Positions 7,872 to 17,411 of a stretch of DNA of 64,000 nt are shown in pieces. The DNA lies in the NCBI RefSeq assembly GCF_027797465.1, contig NZ_CP115608.1, forward strand, positions 310,001-374,000. Reading direction: 5' to 3'. The translations under genes were made by a program, and so were the position numbers. Source of the stretch: Campylobacter sp. CN_NE2. Lineage in GTDB: Bacteria; Campylobacterota; Campylobacteria; Campylobacterales; Campylobacteraceae. The notes beneath the pieces were generated by a model. The model ran no database searches and had not been told where the DNA came from. It saw nothing but the letters and a program-made list of their open reading frames with translations. Each line of letters starts with the position of its first letter. The first letter of the stretch is position 1.

Positions 7872-8812
7872 ACAAAATCGTAATCGCAACGCGTGGAAGT
7901 GCTTTGGCAATGTGGCAAAGCGAACATATAAAAGATTTGATCGAAAAAAAGCACGGCGTAGAAGTCGAGCTAGTCAGTATGAAAACAAAGGGCGATGTTA
8001 TCCTTGATACGCCCTTGGCCAAAATCGGAGGCAAGGGGCTTTTCACAAAAGAGCTTGAAGAGCACATGTTAGCCGGAAATTCGCACCTAGCCGTGCATAG
8101 TCTAAAAGATGTGCCTGTGGTTTTCCCTGACGGGCTAGTTTTGGCTGCTATTAGTGAGCGAGAAGACGAACGAGATGCCTTTGTAAGCGAAAAATACGCT
8201 AAATTTAGCGACCTGCCAAAGGGTGCTAGGGTGGGGACGACGAGTTTGCGTAGAAAAATGCAACTGCTTATAAAACGCCCTGATTTGGTGATTATCTCAC
8301 TTCGCGGAAATGTAAATACAAGGCTTAGAAAGCTAAAAGATGGCGAATTTGACGCCATTATTTTGGCTAGTGCAGGTGTGAAAAGGCTTGGGCTTGATAA
8401 AGAAATAGCCTATTTTTCGCCGTTTAGCTTGGACGAGATGATTCCAGCGATGGGACAAGGAGCGCTTGGAATCGAGTGCAAAGATGAGCGTGATATTTTG
8501 GGAATTTTGGAATTTATAAATAATAAAAACTCGGTTATCCAAACCACTATCGAACGCAGTTTTGTGGAGCGTTTAGAGGGCGGTTGCCAAGTGCCAATCG
8601 GCGTAAATGCGCAGATTGTCGGTGATGAAGTAAAAATTCGCGCTATCGTTGGGCTACCTGATGGAAGTGAATTTATAAAAGATGAAACAATCGTGCTAAA
8701 AAGCGAGTGCGAAAAGGCTGAAAACTGCCAAAAAATCGGCTTTAAATTCGCCGATAAATTTATCGCAAAAGGGGCAAAAGAGCTTTTAAAACGCGCCGAG
8801 AGTATGGCGTAA
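7868..8812 (+). CDS. hemC: hydroxymethylbilane synthase (HemC)
   Basis: Porphobilinogen deaminase, 314 residues, which joins four porphobilinogen units into hydroxymethylbilane. Visible are IATRGSALAMWQ at the N terminus, the active-site loop HSLKDVP, GTTSLRR and the cofactor-binding cysteine in ERLEGGCQVPIGV, to which the dipyrromethane cofactor is attached. It is coupled to fxsA by an ATGA overlap, in the same tetrapyrrole-linked operon as hemA and proS. Confidence 0.95.
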   Translation: MNKIVIATRGSALAMWQSEHIKDLIEKKHGVEVELVSMKTKGDVILDTPLAKIGGKGLFTKELEEHMLAGNSHLAVHSLKDVPVVFPDGLVLAAISEREDERDAFVSEKYAKFSDLPKGARVGTTSLRRKMQLLIKRPDLVIISLRGNVNTRLRKLKDGEFDAIILASAGVKRLGLDKEIAYFSPFSLDEMIPAMGQGALGIECKDERDILGILEFINNKNSVIQTTIERSFVERLEGGCQVPIGVNAQIVGDEVKIRAIVGLPDGSEFIKDETIVLKSECEKAENCQKIGFKFADKFIAKGAKELLKRAESMA

Positions 8813-8820
8813 AATAATAA

Positions 8821-9642
8821 ATGAGACGAATTTTGCGACAAATAAAAAGATTATTTTTTATTGTTTGTTTCGTTTATATGGTGGTTTGTGCTGGGCTATA
8901 TTTTTATCAAGAAAAGCTAATTTTCGTGCCGAATAAATTAGCCCAAAATCATAAATTTGAGTTTAAATTTGCAAAATTTGATGAAATAAATCTAAAAACG
9001 CCAGATAACGCTACTTTAAACGGACTTCATTTTTATGCCAAAAATTCAAAAGGTGCGATTTTATTTTTTCACGGAAACGCAGATAATTTGAATAGCTGGG
9101 GGCGATACGGCGAGTTTTTTGTAAATTTGGGCTATGATTTTTTTGTGTTTGATTATCGTGGTTTTGGCAAAAGTGGTGGTGAAATAAGAAGTGAAAATGA
9201 GCTTTTTGATGATACCGACCTGATGTTTGAGTATGTTTTAGGTAAATTTAAAAAAGATGAAATCACCATTTTGGGTTACTCTATCGGCAGTGGTTTATCG
9301 GCTAGAATTGCCGATAAATTCGGCATTAAAAGATTGATTTTGGTTTCTGCGTATTATAATTTTAAAGATTTAGCAAGTTCAAAAATCCCATTTGCTCCAA
9401 AATTTTTAGTAAAATATGAAATTCCGACAGATAAATTTCTAGCAAATTTCACAGCAAAAAATCCAAATTCGCAAATTTTACTTTTCCACGGCAAAAATGA
9501 TGATTTGATTGAGATTTCAAACTCGCAAAATTTGGCTAAATTTTTAAAGCCAAATGATAAATTTTTTGAGCTAAACTGCGGGCATAACGATATTTTCTCA
9601 AAATTAGAATTTTATGAAATTTTAAAATCACAACTAAAATAG
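8821..9642 (+). CDS. membrane-anchored alpha/beta hydrolase
   Basis: A 273-residue protein with one N-terminal membrane segment (LFFIVCFVYMVVCAGLYFY) and an alpha/beta-hydrolase fold of the BEM46/YfhR type. The oxyanion-hole region is FFHGNADNL, then FDYRGFGKSGG, the nucleophile elbow GYSIGSG (serine), and a late histidine in NCGHNDIF. The catalytic domain is probably anchored to the inner membrane; the substrate is unknown. Only 8 bases follow hemC, but no classical ribosome site is seen. It and the convergent transporter lie between hemC and ubiD, which are adjacent in C. jejuni. Confidence 0.85.
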   Translation: MRRILRQIKRLFFIVCFVYMVVCAGLYFYQEKLIFVPNKLAQNHKFEFKFAKFDEINLKTPDNATLNGLHFYAKNSKGAILFFHGNADNLNSWGRYGEFFVNLGYDFFVFDYRGFGKSGGEIRSENELFDDTDLMFEYVLGKFKKDEITILGYSIGSGLSARIADKFGIKRLILVSAYYNFKDLASSKIPFAPKFLVKYEIPTDKFLANFTAKNPNSQILLFHGKNDDLIEISNSQNLAKFLKPNDKFFELNCGHNDIFSKLEFYEILKSQLK

Positions 9643-9648
9643 GCAGTT

Positions 9649-10512
9649 TTAAACTACCTTTTCCGCATAAAACTGCATAATTTTTTTGTGTAAATAAAGC
9701 GAAAAGATGATTATGCCTGAGCCGATGATTAGGCGGAGTAGGTCGGCATCGTGTCGCCAAAATACCAAATTTACGACGATTGCAGCCGGGATTAGGGCGT
9801 TATTCATAATGGCTAAAACGCCGCTATCGACTTCGCAAGCACCTTTGTTCCACAAAAAGTATCCCACCGCACTTGCTGCGACACTAAGCCACACGATAAC
9901 GCCGATTTGAAACGGCGTAACGCTGAATTTTTGGGGATTTCCAAAGCCAAGCAAGACAAAAAATGTAACCACACTAGCTCCGGCAAAAAAGTAACCAAAA
10001 AGCTCTTTTTGCTCTTTATATCCTTTGCTTTCGAGTAGAAATTTATACGCACTTTGCCCCAAACCAAAGCAAAAATTCGCAATCTGCACATATAAAAATC
10101 CTAGCAAAAAGTCTGAGTTTATGCCGTTAAATTTGATGATAAATGCCCCAAATACGGCGATTGCGACACTTAAAATGTAAAGCGGTCTAAATCTCAGTTT
10201 TAATCCGTCATAAATCAGAGTTACATAAAATGGCGTAAATATCGTAAATAAAGCCACTTCATAGACTTTAAGCAGAGTAAAACTTTTGTAATAAAAAATA
10301 TACATAACGCCGATTTGAACGGCACCGATGAGCGAAATTTTAGCTGCTAAACCCAAATTTACGCCACGAAATTTCATAAACGGCAAAAAGCAAATCAGAG
10401 CCAAAAACACACGCAAAAACGCCAAAAATGCACTATCAACGCCTTTTAAAAACTCGCCAATCAAAGAAAAACTAAACGCCCAAATAAGCGTAACTATGAT
10501 TAATTTATTCAA
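9649..10512 (-). CDS. EamA/DMT-superfamily transporter
   Basis: A 287-residue inner-membrane protein with about ten hydrophobic segments arranged as two EamA halves: the first begins LIIVTLIWAFSFSLIGEFL and contains FLRVFLALICFLPF, the second contains GFLYVQIANFCFGLGQSAYKF. It belongs to the drug/metabolite transporter group, which usually exports amino acids or other metabolites. The substrate cannot be inferred. It is convergent with the hydrolase (6 bases apart), so it has its own promoter in the 10513-10679 gap. Confidence 0.88.
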   Translation of the reverse strand: MNKLIIVTLIWAFSFSLIGEFLKGVDSAFLAFLRVFLALICFLPFMKFRGVNLGLAAKISLIGAVQIGVMYIFYYKSFTLLKVYEVALFTIFTPFYVTLIYDGLKLRFRPLYILSVAIAVFGAFIIKFNGINSDFLLGFLYVQIANFCFGLGQSAYKFLLESKGYKEQKELFGYFFAGASVVTFFVLLGFGNPQKFSVTPFQIGVIVWLSVAASAVGYFLWNKGACEVDSGVLAIMNNALIPAAIVVNLVFWRHDADLLRLIIGSGIIIFSLYLHKKIMQFYAEKVV

Positions 10513-10646
10513 AATTTGCCTTTTTTGTTATTTTTAAATGGCAAATTTTATATTAAAAATCTGAAATTTGGATAAAATTTCACCTAAATTTGATAAATTT
10601 TTGTGAAAAATAGGCTGAATTTATCATAAATTTGGCATAAAAAAAA

Positions 10647-10652
10647 TATAAT
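10647..10652 (+). promoter_or_regulatory. -10 element for ubiD
   Basis: TATAAT in an A-run 28 bases upstream of the ubiD start. An AAAGG ribosome site follows at about 10670. Confidence 0.5.
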
Positions 10653-10679
10653 TCCAAAAATAAAATTTAAAGGCAAAAT

Positions 10680-12521
10680 ATGCAAAATTTGCAAAATAAA
10701 TGGCAAAACGAGTGGCAAAATGAATGGATAATAAAACTAAGTAAAGCAGGGCTTTTGCGTGTGATTGACGAGCCGTGTGATATTGATTTAGAGATTGCTC
10801 ACGCAAGTTATATCGAAGTGAAAAAAGATGATTCAAAAGCGCTTTTATTTACCCGTCCGACAGACAAAGACGGCAACTTTTATCCGCCTGTGCTGACTAA
10901 TATTTTTGGCAGTTTTGGGGCACTAAATTTGATTTTAGGGCGTAAACCTGATGAGATTGCAAAAGAGATTGAAAATTTATTAAAACCAAAAAAACCTGCA
11001 AATTTGGGCGAAAAGCTTGATTTTTTGCGTTATTTAATCTCGCTTCGCAAGGTTTTTACTACTAAATTTAAAGGCAACGCTCCGTGCCAAGAGCTTAAAT
11101 TTATGGGCGAAAACGCCGATCTTACCAAGCTTCCTGCGCTTAAAACTTGGCAAAAAGACGGCGGCAGATTTATCACGATGGGGCAGGTCTATATCAAGGA
11201 TTTACACGGAAATACGCAAAATCTAGGCATGTATCGGCTTCAAATTTACGATAAAAATCGCCTTGGTATGCACTGGCAAATCCACAAAGACGGCGCAAAT
11301 TTTTATAATGATTACAAAAAAGCAGGGCTTAAAATGCCCGTTTCTGTGGCGATTGGCGGCGATCCGCTTTACATTTGGTGTGGCCAAGCACCGCTTCCTA
11401 AGGGCATTTTTGAGCTTTTGCTTTACGGATTTATTCGCAAAAGCCCTGCAAAGCTTGTCAAATCGCTCACAAATGATATTTTGGTGCCGTATGATAGCGA
11501 TTTTGTGATTGAGGGTTTTGTCGATACAAATGAGCTAGAATTTGAGGGTCCTTTTGGCGATCATACGGGCTTTTACACGCCTGTTTTGCCGTTTCCTGTG
11601 ATGAGAGTAAGTGCGATAACTAGCAAAAAAAGCCCCGTTTTTCACGCCACAGTGGTCGGAAAACCGCCTTTGGAAGATAAATTTATGGGGTATGCGACTG
11701 AGCGGATTTTCTTACCGCTTTTTAAAACTTCTGCGCCAGATTTAATTGATTATAAAATGCCTGAAAACGGCGTTTTTCACAATCTGATTTTAGCTAAATT
11801 TGACGCAAAATACCCTGCTCACGCAAAGCAATTAATGCACGCTTTTTGGGGCGTGGGACAGATGAGTTTTGTCAAACACGCTATTTTCGTGGATAGCAAT
11901 GCGCCTGATTTAGGCGATTATGAGACATTAGCTAGATATGTTTTGGATAGAATTTCGCCAAAAAGTCTGCTTTTTAGTGAGGGTGTTTGCGATCAGCTCG
12001 ATCACGCTAGCCCAAATGCGTGTTTTGGCGGGAAGCTCGGCGTCGATGCGAGTAGCGATTTTTCGCCAAATTCGCCTGAAATTTTAAGCGACGATGAGTT
12101 GCTAGCCAAATTTAAAAGCGTTTGTGCTGAAATTTTGGATTTGAAGCAGTATTTTACGGACATTAAAAACCCTGTTGTGTTGGTAAATTTGGATAAAAAA
12201 GAACACGCAAAAGCGAGTTTCGAGCGAATTTTGAAATTTGCAAATCACTTTAAAATCGTCATTTTTACCGATCCAAAAAATAGCATAAACAACCTTTATA
12301 TCAGCATTTGGCGAATTGTAAATAATATTGATGCAAATAGGGATATTTTTATTAGCGGAGATCAAATTTGCATTGACGCTACTACAAAATTCGCATGGGA
12401 AGGCTACGAGCGAGAGTGGCCAGATGAAACTCTGTGCGATAAAGAAGTCGTGGAAAATCTAATCAAACGCCAAATCATCGACGATGATAAAGAACTATTT
12501 TTGAAATTTGATATATTTTAG
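10680..12521 (+). CDS. ubiD: UbiD family decarboxylase, probably menaquinone (futalosine pathway)
   Basis: A 613-residue prenylated-FMN-dependent decarboxylase of the UbiD family. Typical segments are VIDEPCDIDLEIAH, LPALKTWQKDGGRFIT, GMHWQIHKD, VAIGGDPLY, EFEGPFGDHTGFYTP and DKFMGYATERIFLP. Campylobacterota make menaquinone by the futalosine route and their UbiD homologue is thought to act in its late decarboxylation. The N terminus is about 15 residues longer than I expect and contains NKWQNEWQNEW, coded by 12-base tandem units. The start is fixed by AAAGG ahead of ATG and by the absence of a later in-frame start before the conserved region. Confidence 0.9.
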   Translation: MQNLQNKWQNEWQNEWIIKLSKAGLLRVIDEPCDIDLEIAHASYIEVKKDDSKALLFTRPTDKDGNFYPPVLTNIFGSFGALNLILGRKPDEIAKEIENLLKPKKPANLGEKLDFLRYLISLRKVFTTKFKGNAPCQELKFMGENADLTKLPALKTWQKDGGRFITMGQVYIKDLHGNTQNLGMYRLQIYDKNRLGMHWQIHKDGANFYNDYKKAGLKMPVSVAIGGDPLYIWCGQAPLPKGIFELLLYGFIRKSPAKLVKSLTNDILVPYDSDFVIEGFVDTNELEFEGPFGDHTGFYTPVLPFPVMRVSAITSKKSPVFHATVVGKPPLEDKFMGYATERIFLPLFKTSAPDLIDYKMPENGVFHNLILAKFDAKYPAHAKQLMHAFWGVGQMSFVKHAIFVDSNAPDLGDYETLARYVLDRISPKSLLFSEGVCDQLDHASPNACFGGKLGVDASSDFSPNSPEILSDDELLAKFKSVCAEILDLKQYFTDIKNPVVLVNLDKKEHAKASFERILKFANHFKIVIFTDPKNSINNLYISIWRIVNNIDANRDIFISGDQICIDATTKFAWEGYEREWPDETLCDKEVVENLIKRQIIDDDKELFLKFDIF

Positions 12522-12578
12522 TTCAAATTTTTTAGAGTAAAAAATAATATTTTAGTTGTATGAAGTTGGTTCAAAATA

Positions 12579-12608
12579 GTTATATATAAATTTATATTAT
12601 GATATAAT
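12579..12608 (+). promoter_or_regulatory. ModE-like operator touching the modD promoter
   Basis: GTTATAT-N8-ATATTAT (12579-12600) resembles the E. coli ModE operator pattern GTTATAT-N8-ACATAAC in both half-site sequence and spacing. A TATAAT -10 hexamer follows at 12603-12608. The dyad therefore covers the -13 to -35 region, where bound ModE would block polymerase. The right half-site matches only 5 of 7 positions, in a very A/T-rich context. Confidence 0.5.
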
Positions 12609-12635
12609 TTCAAAAATTTTTCAAAAGGCAAAATT

Positions 12636-13481
12636 ATGAAAGATAGCGAAATTTGGGATTATATCCAATCTGATACGGCTTTTTGCGACCTTACTACGGA
12701 TTTACAAGCTAATGATATTGATTTAAATTCAAACGCAAAATTAGTAATTTTTACAAGGGAAAATTTGGTTTTTTCGGGCTCTTTGACGGCGCAAAAAATC
12801 GCTAAATTTTTAGATTGCGAAGTTAAATTTTGTGGGAGCGACGGACAGAAATTTAGCGAAAATAGCGAAATTTTCGTGGCAGTTGGAACTTACGCAAATA
12901 TCCATAAGGCTTGGAAAGTAACGCAAATTTTCCTTGAATACTCTTGCAAAATTTCAACCTATACGCACGAAATGGTTAGCAAAATAAAAAAAATAAATCC
13001 AAAATGTGAGCTTGGTGCAACCAGAAAAAATATCCCATTTGCCAAAGAAATGTGCCTGAATTCGGTTCTAGCAGGTGGCGGGACGATACATAGGCTAGGG
13101 CTTTATGATAGCGTTTTGTTTTTTAAAAATCACACTCAAATTTATGGAAAATTCAGTGAATTTTGCAAAAAAATCCCTGAATTTAAGGCAAAATTGCCTG
13201 AAAAGAAAATTATGATTGAGATTGAAAATTTTAGCGATTTTAAAACACTTTTAAGCTATCCTGTCGATGTCGTTCAATGCGATAAAATGGATATTTTAAC
13301 GCTTATTCAGTGTGTTAAATTTAAAAACGAAATCGCACCAAATACAGCCGTGAGTGCCGCAGGTGGCGTAAATTTGAAAAATTGCGATGAATTTGCAAAA
13401 ACTGGCGTGGATTATATCATCACTTCTGCACCATATATGCAAGGTGCTATGGATTTAAGCGGCAAAATATCTTTGATTTAA
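12636..13481 (+). CDS. modD: ModD protein (nicotinate-nucleotide pyrophosphorylase-like)
   Basis: A 281-residue homologue of quinolinate phosphoribosyltransferase (NadC) of the ModD subgroup, which occurs beside molybdate transport genes; its reaction is not established. It starts DSEIWDYIQSDTAFCDLTTD, and keeps the NadC-like region ATRKNIPFAKEMC, the HRLGLYDSVLFFKNH segment and the C-terminal barrel ending AAGGVNLKNCDEF. The location between a ModE-like box and the TonB/ABC uptake genes supports ModD over NadC. A ribosome site AAAAGGCAAAATT precedes the ATG. Confidence 0.8.
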   Translation: MKDSEIWDYIQSDTAFCDLTTDLQANDIDLNSNAKLVIFTRENLVFSGSLTAQKIAKFLDCEVKFCGSDGQKFSENSEIFVAVGTYANIHKAWKVTQIFLEYSCKISTYTHEMVSKIKKINPKCELGATRKNIPFAKEMCLNSVLAGGGTIHRLGLYDSVLFFKNHTQIYGKFSEFCKKIPEFKAKLPEKKIMIEIENFSDFKTLLSYPVDVVQCDKMDILTLIQCVKFKNEIAPNTAVSAAGGVNLKNCDEFAKTGVDYIITSAPYMQGAMDLSGKISLI

Positions 13482-13516
13482 AAAATTCGGCGTTGTCTGC
13501 AAAAACGCCGAATTTT
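13481..13516. terminator. bidirectional terminator between modD and the TonB receptor
   Basis: AAAATTCGGCGTT pairs with AACGCCGAATTTT across a 9-base loop, beginning at the modD stop codon. A-rich and T-rich flanks on both sides suit the convergent genes. Confidence 0.8.
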
Positions 13517-13650
13517 AATGGACAGGTTCAAATTTACTTGGGGTTTGCGTAATTATACATTATATTTTTAAATATATAACTTAAATTTGCAAATTTCGTT
13601 AAAAAATTTGCGAATTTATCACAAATTCCATCACTTAAACCGCCAAATTT

Positions 13651-15630
13651 TTAAAAGCTATACTTAAATCCCGCGTAGTAATTTCTACCTTGTGCAGGGT
13701 ATCCGTAAGCATAAGAGTAATCTTCATCGAAAATGTTATTTACTCTAAAATTTAGCTCAAAGTCATCAATCGGACGATAGGCGATTTTTATATCTGTCAA
13801 AGTATAACTTTTATTGACGAAATCTTTATCGGATATTGCCGAACTGGCATATCGTTTGCTCTCATAGCGAACTTGCGGTATTATATCGATTTGTTTAATC
13901 GGCGAGTAAATAAGCCCCGCAAAAAGGCTATGTTCCGGAACTCCCACGATATATTTGTTCTCATCATTATCTTTTATGCGTGTGTGCATATAAGTATAAT
14001 TTCCAAACACGCTAAGATTATCCAAAATTTGCGAATCTACGCTAAATTCGGCACCCGTTTGCTCCTCTTTTCCGACATTTACATTTTTATTCAAACCACT
14101 AGGTGTTCTGATTTGCGTGATATAATCTTTTGTTTTTGTGTGGAAAAGTGCGAATTTTAAAAGCGTATTGTTTGCTATAAGCTGACTTACGCCGATTTCG
14201 TAATTCGTCGCTTTTTCTTCACTTAAATCAGGATTTGGCTCATACTGACCAAATCTAGTCGAATATCTATCTTTTAAAGTCGGAAAATTCGTTCTTTGCG
14301 AAACGGAAGCGTAAAAATTTGTTCCGTTAAACGGCGTAAAATATAAAATCGTTTGCGGATTAAATGCACTAGCATTGTATTTTTCCCACTCGCCTTCAAT
14401 GGCTGTTTGAGCCTGATTTCTATATTCGGCTTTCTTGATTTTATTATAATCATAACTAACCCCAACAACCCAAGTAAAATAGTTATTTATAGCCCAGGTA
14501 TATTCTCCTGCGTAAGAGTAAGTTTGTGCTTTATTTGTCAAGTCGGCACCAGGCGATGTGCTATCTATAACCTTGTGATTATCATTTTTAAGGGCTACTG
14601 AAAGTTTTAAGATATTTGCTTCATTAAATTTGAAATCAAGCTCGATTTGACCGCCCATAGTGTAATCATCATATTCGCTTAAATCAGGATTTCCGCTTCT
14701 TGGCAAATTTGGATAGAGTTCAAGTTTATTATAAAACTCATCTCTGTAAAATTTTGTCTTTAAGGTTATAAATTCGTCGGCAAATGCGGTTTTGCTTAAA
14801 AAATAATAACTCGTTTTATCCCAATCAGGCCAATACCAATGGCGAAGCTTCATACCTCTTCCTACAAAAGGAGCATTCATATCGCCGTCATAATAAGGCT
14901 GACCTTTTTGCCCCCTTTGAACGATATAATTAAATGAGTATTCATCGGTTTCATTTGGCGTGATACCGACTTTTAAATTTACTTTCATATCCTTTTTATC
15001 AGAATTTGCTCTTTTATTTCCGTCTGCTACACCGTGCGGATCGTTTTGGTTTGCCACTTTAAAATAATCTTGTTTTGAATTTGAAAAAGATAAAATTCCA
15101 TAAAAATAATCTTGATTTGTGCCTAAATTTATAAACTGATCATACCCTTTGCCACTAAAAAAACCTGCACCAAGTTCGCCCTCAAATTCGCTAGTTGGGC
15201 GTTTTGTAACCAAATTTATCGCTCCGCCCATTGTATTTGCACCAAGAAATGGCGAAACATAGCCTTTTTGGATATTTATCTCGCCTATATCATAAGTCGT
15301 AAAGCGATTATAATCGATATTTTTATCATACGGCACATAAACAGGAATTCCGTCTAAAAACATACCCACGCGGCTATTATGAAATGAACGAATTCGCACC
15401 TGATCTTCGTTTCGCTGACCAGAGCTTGAAACGAAAATTCCGGGTTGTGTTCTAAGGGCTTCTAAGATAGTTTTATCTCTTGCATTTTCTATCTTTTTGC
15501 TATCTACACTATCAGTGCTAGTAGCGTGAATATCGGCTTTTGCACTAACTTCTATAACACCAAGATCATAGACTTCTGCGCCAAAAAGACAGCAAGTTGC
15601 TGTCAAACTAAGCATTAAAGGCTTTTTCAT
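13651..15630 (-). CDS. TonB-dependent outer-membrane receptor
   Basis: A 659-residue outer-membrane receptor. A signal peptide (MKKPLMLSLTATCCLFGA) is followed by a TonB-box-like DLGVIEVSA, the plug domain (ILEALRTQPGIFVSSSGQRNE, RIRSFHNSRVGMFLDGIPV, GANTMGGAINLVTKRP) and a beta barrel ending in YAGFKYSF with the terminal Phe needed for barrel assembly. It is the last gene of a four-gene operon, 9 bases after the binding-protein gene, with an AAGGAGAA ribosome site. Family resemblance alone would suggest a siderophore or cobalamin; the ModE, ModD and nap context suggests a molybdenum or tungsten species instead. That substrate is inference. Confidence 0.88.
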   Translation of the reverse strand: MKKPLMLSLTATCCLFGAEVYDLGVIEVSAKADIHATSTDSVDSKKIENARDKTILEALRTQPGIFVSSSGQRNEDQVRIRSFHNSRVGMFLDGIPVYVPYDKNIDYNRFTTYDIGEINIQKGYVSPFLGANTMGGAINLVTKRPTSEFEGELGAGFFSGKGYDQFINLGTNQDYFYGILSFSNSKQDYFKVANQNDPHGVADGNKRANSDKKDMKVNLKVGITPNETDEYSFNYIVQRGQKGQPYYDGDMNAPFVGRGMKLRHWYWPDWDKTSYYFLSKTAFADEFITLKTKFYRDEFYNKLELYPNLPRSGNPDLSEYDDYTMGGQIELDFKFNEANILKLSVALKNDNHKVIDSTSPGADLTNKAQTYSYAGEYTWAINNYFTWVVGVSYDYNKIKKAEYRNQAQTAIEGEWEKYNASAFNPQTILYFTPFNGTNFYASVSQRTNFPTLKDRYSTRFGQYEPNPDLSEEKATNYEIGVSQLIANNTLLKFALFHTKTKDYITQIRTPSGLNKNVNVGKEEQTGAEFSVDSQILDNLSVFGNYTYMHTRIKDNDENKYIVGVPEHSLFAGLIYSPIKQIDIIPQVRYESKRYASSAISDKDFVNKSYTLTDIKIAYRPIDDFELNFRVNNIFDEDYSYAYGYPAQGRNYYAGFKYSF

Positions 15631-15639
15631 GAATTCTCC

Positions 15640-16650
15640 TTAAAAAAATTTGTATAAATTTTTAATCTCATCATCGCTTAAATCAAAATGCAAAAATTCT
15701 TTATAAAATTCTTTTGTTTTTGCATTTAAATCTATATCGCAACTCTCGCCATATAGCATCTTACACATCCAAACTACGCCTAAAAATCTCATCGGTGTAG
15801 GTGGTCTAGTCAAAAACGAATACGGACTAGACGGCTCTAAAAAAATTTTTTTGTTTTTGTAGGCTTTTAGGTTTTTCCACGCAGAATCCCCTTTTTTTAG
15901 CTCTTCAAAAAGGCTAACTTCACGCACAAAAATCGCATCAGGGTCATACTCGTAAAGCTTTTCAAGCGTGATTCTAGGGCGATTTATCTTATTTTCGCAC
16001 TCGTGGATATTTTTCGCTCCCGCCACACTTGCCACATCAAAAAATCTATCCCCTTCACACTGAGTTTCAAGCCCGTCTAGTCCGTGAGCGAAGTAAATTT
16101 TTGGAATTTCATTCTGTTTTTGGGCGACTTTTTGAACCAAAGCGATATTTGTTTTTCCAAAATTTACTAGTTTTTCGGCTCTACTTTTCACGCCTAGAAT
16201 TTCGCCCATTAAATTTATGCTTTCATAGACATCTTCAAGTTTTTCTTGCCTTAGATAAACGCTTGGAATTTTAAATTTCATAAAATCATCTTCGAATTTT
16301 TCGCTCATTTTACGCATAGAATCCCACAAAAAAATGACTTGCGGACGAGCCGAAATCAAAGCTTCGCTATTTACTCCACTTCCGCCGCCACCAAAAAATC
16401 CACCAAGAACTGGCAAATTTATCATTTGTTCTTGCATATATTTTTTCTCAACCTCCAAAAATTCGTAGTTTTTACCTACCATTTTTTGGGGTGCGAGCAT
16501 ATACAGCATTGCACTCATCGGTGGCGAAGCACCAAAGGCTCTTGTAATATTTGTATCTAGTGCGATTTTTCGCTCCACCATATCGGTAATTTCGTAACCA
16601 AAAGCCAGAGTTTGCAAAATTAGCACCAAAATAAAAAATAACTTTTTCAT
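15640..16650 (-). CDS. periplasmic metal/oxyanion-binding protein (FecB/BtuF-like)
   Basis: A 336-residue class III solute-binding protein with a signal peptide (MKKLFFILVLILQTLAFG). The two lobes are joined by a long helix, as in BtuF and FhuD. Recognisable pieces are VERKIALDTNITRAFGASPP, the glycine-rich loop PVLGGFFGGGGSG, RPQVIFLWDS and YEYDPDAIFVRE-like text near residue 235. It delivers ligand to the FecCD-type permease encoded upstream. MolA of Haemophilus influenzae, of the same fold and transporter class, binds molybdate and tungstate, so an oxyanion ligand is plausible. It overlaps the ATPase gene by 4 bases. Confidence 0.85.
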   Translation of the reverse strand: MKKLFFILVLILQTLAFGYEITDMVERKIALDTNITRAFGASPPMSAMLYMLAPQKMVGKNYEFLEVEKKYMQEQMINLPVLGGFFGGGGSGVNSEALISARPQVIFLWDSMRKMSEKFEDDFMKFKIPSVYLRQEKLEDVYESINLMGEILGVKSRAEKLVNFGKTNIALVQKVAQKQNEIPKIYFAHGLDGLETQCEGDRFFDVASVAGAKNIHECENKINRPRITLEKLYEYDPDAIFVREVSLFEELKKGDSAWKNLKAYKNKKIFLEPSSPYSFLTRPPTPMRFLGVVWMCKMLYGESCDIDLNAKTKEFYKEFLHFDLSDDEIKNLYKFF

Positions 16651-17411
16651 GAATCCCTCCCTAAGATTATTAAATGTTCATTTTCATTGCAATCTTTGAT
16701 AAATTCGCTATTTAAACCATAAATTTGCGAAATTTGCTCTTTTGTTATTACGCTTTTTGGCGTGTCAAATTTGATTAAGTAACCTTTATCTAGCCAAGCG
16801 ATTTTATCTGCGATTTTAAGAGCGTGTTCTGGGTAATGCGTAGTGCAAAGCACGGTATAATCATCATTTGCTAAATCTTTTAGTAAATCCAAAAGCAAAA
16901 TTTGATTTGACAAATCAAGTCCGTTTATCGGCTCATCTAGCAAGATTATTTTTGCGTTACTTGCGATTGCTCTTGCCACCAAGACAAGCTGTTTTTGTCC
17001 GCCTGAGAGTTTTCTAAAAATCTCATTTTTTAAATGTAAAATTTCTGTTTTTTTAAGTGCAAATTCGGCTTTTTGGATGTCAGATTTGGAGTATTTATAA
17101 AAACTATTTGCAAAGCGACTCATTAAAACAATATCTAAAACACTAAAATCATAAGGAATAAAATGATTTTGTGGCACAAATGATAGCAAATTTGCCATCA
17201 TTTTTGGGGTTAAATTTGCCGTGTTTTGTCTGTCTATCTCAATGCTCCCTTGAAATTTTTCCAAATCCAAAATGCACCTTAAAAGCGTGGTTTTGCCACT
17301 TCCGTTTGAGCCTAAAATATTTATAATTTCGCCTTTTTTGATATGCAAATTTATATCTTTTAGAGCAAATTTGTTACCAAATTTCACGCTTAAATTTGAA
17401 ATTTTTATCAT
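16647..17411 (-). CDS. ABC transporter ATPase of the FecE/BtuD class
   Basis: A 254-residue nucleotide-binding subunit. Walker A is GSNGSGKTTLL (about residues 34-44), the Q-loop is FVPQNH, the signature is RKLSGGQKQLVLVARA, Walker B is IILLDEPINGLD, and the switch histidine is in TTHYPEH. It pairs with the permease whose gene overlaps it by 4 bases. The cluster order permease-ATPase-binding protein-receptor indicates one importer spanning both membranes. Confidence 0.93.
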   Translation of the reverse strand: MIKISNLSVKFGNKFALKDINLHIKKGEIINILGSNGSGKTTLLRCILDLEKFQGSIEIDRQNTANLTPKMMANLLSFVPQNHFIPYDFSVLDIVLMSRFANSFYKYSKSDIQKAEFALKKTEILHLKNEIFRKLSGGQKQLVLVARAIASNAKIILLDEPINGLDLSNQILLLDLLKDLANDDYTVLCTTHYPEHALKIADKIAWLDKGYLIKFDTPKSVITKEQISQIYGLNSEFIKDCNENEHLIILGRDS

